NCBI GenBank assembly: GCA_021203115.1
Contig: JAJQBV010000075.1
Location: 1-7,695 of the forward strand
DNA: 7,695 nucleotides
Direction of reading: 5' to 3'
Source: Clostridiales bacterium
GTDB taxonomy: Bacteria; Bacillota; Clostridia; Lachnospirales; Lachnospiraceae
The notes under the pieces are model-generated. The model made no database searches. It was not told the DNA's origin and was given only the letters and a program-made list of their open reading frames with translations. This document shows, in pieces, positions 5,716 through 7,695 of this stretch. The translations under genes were made by a program, and so were the position numbers. The number at the start of each line of letters is the position of its first letter. Position 1 is the first letter of the stretch.

Positions 5716-6879
5716 ATGACAATGAAATGGAAAAAAGAACGCAAAAAAACGAATATTCTTCTGGGCGCCGTCTTTATTCCGGTTCTGGCGTTGATCGTGG
5801 CGGCCAATTTTGCCTCGAAGGATAAAGAAATTTCAGAGACAGAAAACCGCACGCTTTCCCAGCGCCCGGCATTCACCCTGCAGGGCGTGGCGAACGGCAC
5901 CTATATGGATCAGTTCGAATCCTATGCCTCCGACCAGTTCATCGGCCGGGATGCATGGCGAAAAGTCTACACTGTTTTTTGCCGGATCGGCGGAAGCCGC
6001 GAGGAGGAGGGCGTTTTCCTCGAAAAAAACAACCAGCTCATGGAGGACATCTCTGTGCCGGACGAGGAGACGCTCGACGCCACGATCACCGGTCTGAACC
6101 GCTATGCGGAGGACAACGAGGATGTCCGGGTGTCCATGCTTCTGGTTCCCGATGCCGCACAGATTCTGCAGGATGAGCTGCCACTCTTTGCCCGAACGGC
6201 AGACCAGTCGGTCCTGTTTGGGGAAGTCGAAAACGAATTGTCCGACCGGATCCAGTGGATTGACGGAATCAGCGTGATGGAAAACCACAGCGAAGAGAAG
6301 CTGTACTACAAGACGGACCACCACTGGACCACGCAGGGAGCCTATGACATGTTTCTGGATACCGCTTCCATGTTTGACATTGAGGACGCGGCATCCGTTT
6401 CCTACGATGTTTATACTGTGACGGACACATTCAACGGCACCCTCTCGGGCACCAGCGGATTTGACACGGACATCAGCGAAACCATTGAGGTCTACATCCC
6501 GCAGAAGGATTTCCCCTATGTGGTGACCTATGTGGAAGAGCAGACCAAATCCGCCTCCCTCTACAGCACGGAAGCCCTCGACACCAGGGATCAATATGCT
6601 GTATTTCTGAATGGGAATCACTCGCTGATCGAGATTGAGACGGCGGCGGAAAATGACCGGGTGCTCCTGCTCGTGAAGGATTCCTTCGCGAACAGCATGG
6701 TCTCCTTTTTCATCCCCTATTACCGGGAGATCGTCATCGTCGACCCCAGATATTACGCGGGCTATCTCGACGACCTGACGGAGACATACCATGTGACGGA
6801 CACACTGTTCCTCTACAGTGGAAACACCTTTTTTACGGATACGAATCTGCAGGGGATTCTCGGCGGCGGAGAGCTGTAA
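5716..6879 (+). CDS. DHHW-family protein (AlgJ/AlgX-like), membrane-anchored acyl-transfer partner
   Basis: This protein of 387 residues has a basic N-terminus (KWKKERKK), one membrane segment (about 13-31) and a large extracellular domain. The N-terminal part shows the family pattern ETENRTLSQRP (41-51), then YMDQFESYASDQFIGRDAW (63-81). The name-giving motif is KTDHHWTTQGAY (199-210); D201 and H203 correspond to the D-x-H pair of the SGNH-like AlgJ/AlgX O-acetyltransferases. LLLVKDSFANSM (317-328) supplies the candidate nucleophile Ser323. With all three residues present, an active SGNH-like acetyltransferase is likely, receiving acetyl from the MBOAT product (inference from alginate acetylation). 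It is the last gene of the operon, 7 bp after the MBOAT stop. It ends 26 bp from the convergent acetyltransferase gene with no clear terminator between. ATG 5722 is an alternative start with better spacing from the ribosome binding site. Confidence 0.9.
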   Translation: MTMKWKKERKKTNILLGAVFIPVLALIVAANFASKDKEISETENRTLSQRPAFTLQGVANGTYMDQFESYASDQFIGRDAWRKVYTVFCRIGGSREEEGVFLEKNNQLMEDISVPDEETLDATITGLNRYAEDNEDVRVSMLLVPDAAQILQDELPLFARTADQSVLFGEVENELSDRIQWIDGISVMENHSEEKLYYKTDHHWTTQGAYDMFLDTASMFDIEDAASVSYDVYTVTDTFNGTLSGTSGFDTDISETIEVYIPQKDFPYVVTYVEEQTKSASLYSTEALDTRDQYAVFLNGNHSLIEIETAAENDRVLLLVKDSFANSMVSFFIPYYREIVIVDPRYYAGYLDDLTETYHVTDTLFLYSGNTFFTDTNLQGILGGGEL

Positions 6880-6905
6880 ATGCATTCCCGCTGTTTTCTC
6901 TCCTC

Positions 6906-7481
6906 TCAACGCTCCCACACGAGATCACGCTCGTCAATTTCTCTGATCACACGGCAGGGAACACCCATAGCCAGTGTTTTGTGGGGTATTTCGTTAGGCA
7001 CGATCCTACCGGCTCCAATGACAGAATGTTCCCCGATTGTCACACCCGGAAGGATAACAGCATTACTGCCAATCCATACGTAATCCCGGATAACCACCTC
7101 TTTCGAATACATTTCTCCGTGCATCCGCATCTTATAATGAAGCGGATGAGCCGTTGCACATATCGTCACATTTGGCGCGATCAGAACATGGTTCCCGATA
7201 TTTATTTTATAATCATCCACCAGCGTCAGATTGGAATTAATATAAGTACCCTCACCTATCGTTACTGTTTTCCCGAAAGTCAGCGTCATCGGCGGCTCAA
7301 TCCACACGTTCTCACCGACAGAGCCAAACATTTCCCGAATCAAAACCATCTTTTTCTCTGTCTCGGACGGGTGAAGATGGTTAAATTCAAAAGCAAGCCC
7401 GCGAGCAATTTTCTGTGCCTCCATCGCCTCCGGCGTGTCTGTCCATAAAAGTCCTCTTTCTTTTCTCTCTTCCATCGTCAT
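6906..7481 (-). CDS. Sugar O-acetyltransferase, LacA/Maa type (left-handed beta-helix)
   Basis: This is a cytoplasmic hexapeptide-repeat acetyltransferase that uses acetyl-CoA to acetylate a sugar hydroxyl (maltose/galactoside acetyltransferase family); the physiological acceptor is not predictable. It has 191 residues, a normal length. The N-terminal Mac-type helical domain (about 3-57) contains ARGLAFEFNHLHP (26-38). Left-handed beta-helix repeats follow, with INSNLTLVDDYKINIGNHV (81-99), LIAPNVTICATAHPLHY (100-116), MYSKEVVIRDYVWIGSNAVI (124-143) and MGVPCRVIREI (172-182). His112 in CATAHP corresponds to catalytic His115 of E. coli LacA. The usual GAGSVVTKDIP is GAGRIVPNEIP here, a mild variation. 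The start at 7481 is supported by AGGAGG at 7490-7495, 8 nt upstream, which overlaps the stop of the preceding MATE frame. The gene converges on the acylation operon and is clearly more AT-rich than it. Confidence 0.93.
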   Translation of the reverse strand: MTMEERKERGLLWTDTPEAMEAQKIARGLAFEFNHLHPSETEKKMVLIREMFGSVGENVWIEPPMTLTFGKTVTIGEGTYINSNLTLVDDYKINIGNHVLIAPNVTICATAHPLHYKMRMHGEMYSKEVVIRDYVWIGSNAVILPGVTIGEHSVIGAGRIVPNEIPHKTLAMGVPCRVIREIDERDLVWER

Positions 7482-7489
7482 CGCAGATT

Positions 7490-7496
7490 CCTCCTA
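7490..7496 (-). promoter_or_regulatory. Ribosome binding site of the acetyltransferase overlapping the MATE stop codon
   Basis: The minus strand reads GAATAGGAGGAATCTGCGATG. The TAG that ends the MATE frame (7494-7496) runs into a perfect AGGAGG (7490-7495), 8 nt before the acetyltransferase ATG. This layout indicates cotranscription and translational coupling of the two genes. Confidence 0.8.
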
Positions 7497-7695
7497 TTCA
7501 TTTTCATCACATAGTGTTATATTTCTCAGCCATTTCTTCTTTCTGTAATGCACAATCACAAATGGCAGTTTGAGCAGTTCATCCAAATTCATACCCAGAT
7601 AGACGACGAGAGGCGGCACATGCAGGACAAAGCAGAGCGCACTTCCGATCAGCACACATCAGCTCCACATGCAAAAAACATCACCCAGCAGGCCG
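7494..7695 (-). pseudogene. C-terminal fragment of a MATE-type multidrug/metabolite exporter with an in-frame TGA
   Basis: The minus-strand frame ending in TAG at 7494-7496 reads GLLGDVFCMWS, stop, CVLIGSALCFVLHVPPLVVY, then LGMNLDELLKLPFVIVHYRK and KKWLRNITLCDENE. This resembles the last transmembrane helix and cytoplasmic tail of MATE exporters, where a W-containing helix is followed by a hydrophobic segment, an 'LDE' or 'SDE' motif, and a basic tail ending 'W-x-x-N-x-T'. The gene enters from the right edge, so only about 66 codons are visible. The TGA lies at 7659-7661, 55 codons before the normal end. Truncation there would remove the last helix. A TGG-to-TGA change is one simple explanation, since Trp or another residue is tolerated there. 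It shares an operon with the downstream acetyltransferase. Family assignment rests on a short piece and is moderate. Confidence 0.55.

Noticed and set aside
4329..5900. Long minus-strand open frame antisense to the MBOAT and DHHW genes (523 codons)
   Set aside because: It overlaps two clear genes, shows no recognisable domain, has no ribosome binding site, and has the Gln/Arg/Asp-rich mix expected from the complement of GC-rich coding DNA.
5833..6918. Minus-strand open frame of 361 codons opposite the DHHW gene
   Set aside because: It is antisense to a gene with intact family motifs and has no ribosome binding site or known motif.
6906..7481. The LacA-type acetyltransferase as a fifth member of the surface acylation operon
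   Set aside because: It is on the opposite strand, coupled to a MATE gene, of different base composition and of a cytoplasmic soluble family; adjacency alone is weak evidence.
1..7695. Genome-wide stop codon reassignment (TAG or TGA read as sense)
   Set aside because: TAG ends the DUF4358 and MATE frames and TGA ends the MBOAT, acetyltransferase and aminotransferase frames at the expected family ends, so both work as stops here.

Overview
The window looks like chromosomal DNA of a low-to-mid-GC Gram-positive anaerobe, most likely a Clostridia/Lachnospiraceae-type gut Firmicute. This is inferred from strong AGGAGG ribosome binding sites, a consensus sigma-A type promoter, a RarA next to a MocR-like/aspartate-type aminotransferase, and a DUF4358 + MBOAT + DHHW gene set, which I associate with that group. 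No database search was possible.

Layout. (1) 93-2731, minus strand: rarA (AAA+ replication/recombination ATPase) is followed after 29 bp by a PLP-dependent class I/II aminotransferase gene. The aminotransferase runs to 93 in one uninterrupted frame except for a single amber codon at 306-308; the 70 codons beyond it still encode the conserved C-terminal domain. (2) 2732-2856: a divergent intergenic region. It carries a near-ideal plus-strand promoter (TTGACA, 18 bp, TATAAT) whose spacer is almost filled by a perfect 16-base palindrome. (3) 2857-6879, plus strand: four tightly coupled genes encode an SGNH (GDSL) lipoprotein, a small membrane-anchored DUF4358 protein, an MBOAT membrane O-acyltransferase and a DHHW/AlgJ-like membrane-anchored protein. 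Junctions are 1 bp overlap, 12 bp and 7 bp. (4) 6906-7695, minus strand, convergent and visibly more AT-rich: a LacA/Maa-type sugar O-acetyltransferase, preceded by the C-terminal end of a MATE-type exporter that has an in-frame TGA.

How they work together (inference from family knowledge). The MBOAT would pass acyl (probably acetyl) groups from a cytoplasmic donor across the membrane. The DHHW protein (D-x-H plus Ser, as in AlgJ/AlgX) and/or the SGNH lipoprotein would transfer them to, or remove them from, a glycan outside the cell. DUF4358 is a candidate accessory subunit. No glycosyltransferase, polymerase or glycan exporter is in view, so the acceptor polymer is unknown. The LacA-type enzyme is cytoplasmic, on the opposite strand and compositionally different, so I do not count it as part of this operon.

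Two genes flanking the intact acylation operon each carry a single in-frame stop (TAG and TGA). Both codons also serve as ordinary terminators of genes in this window, so genome-wide codon reassignment is unlikely. Recent decay, sequencing error or local readthrough are the options.
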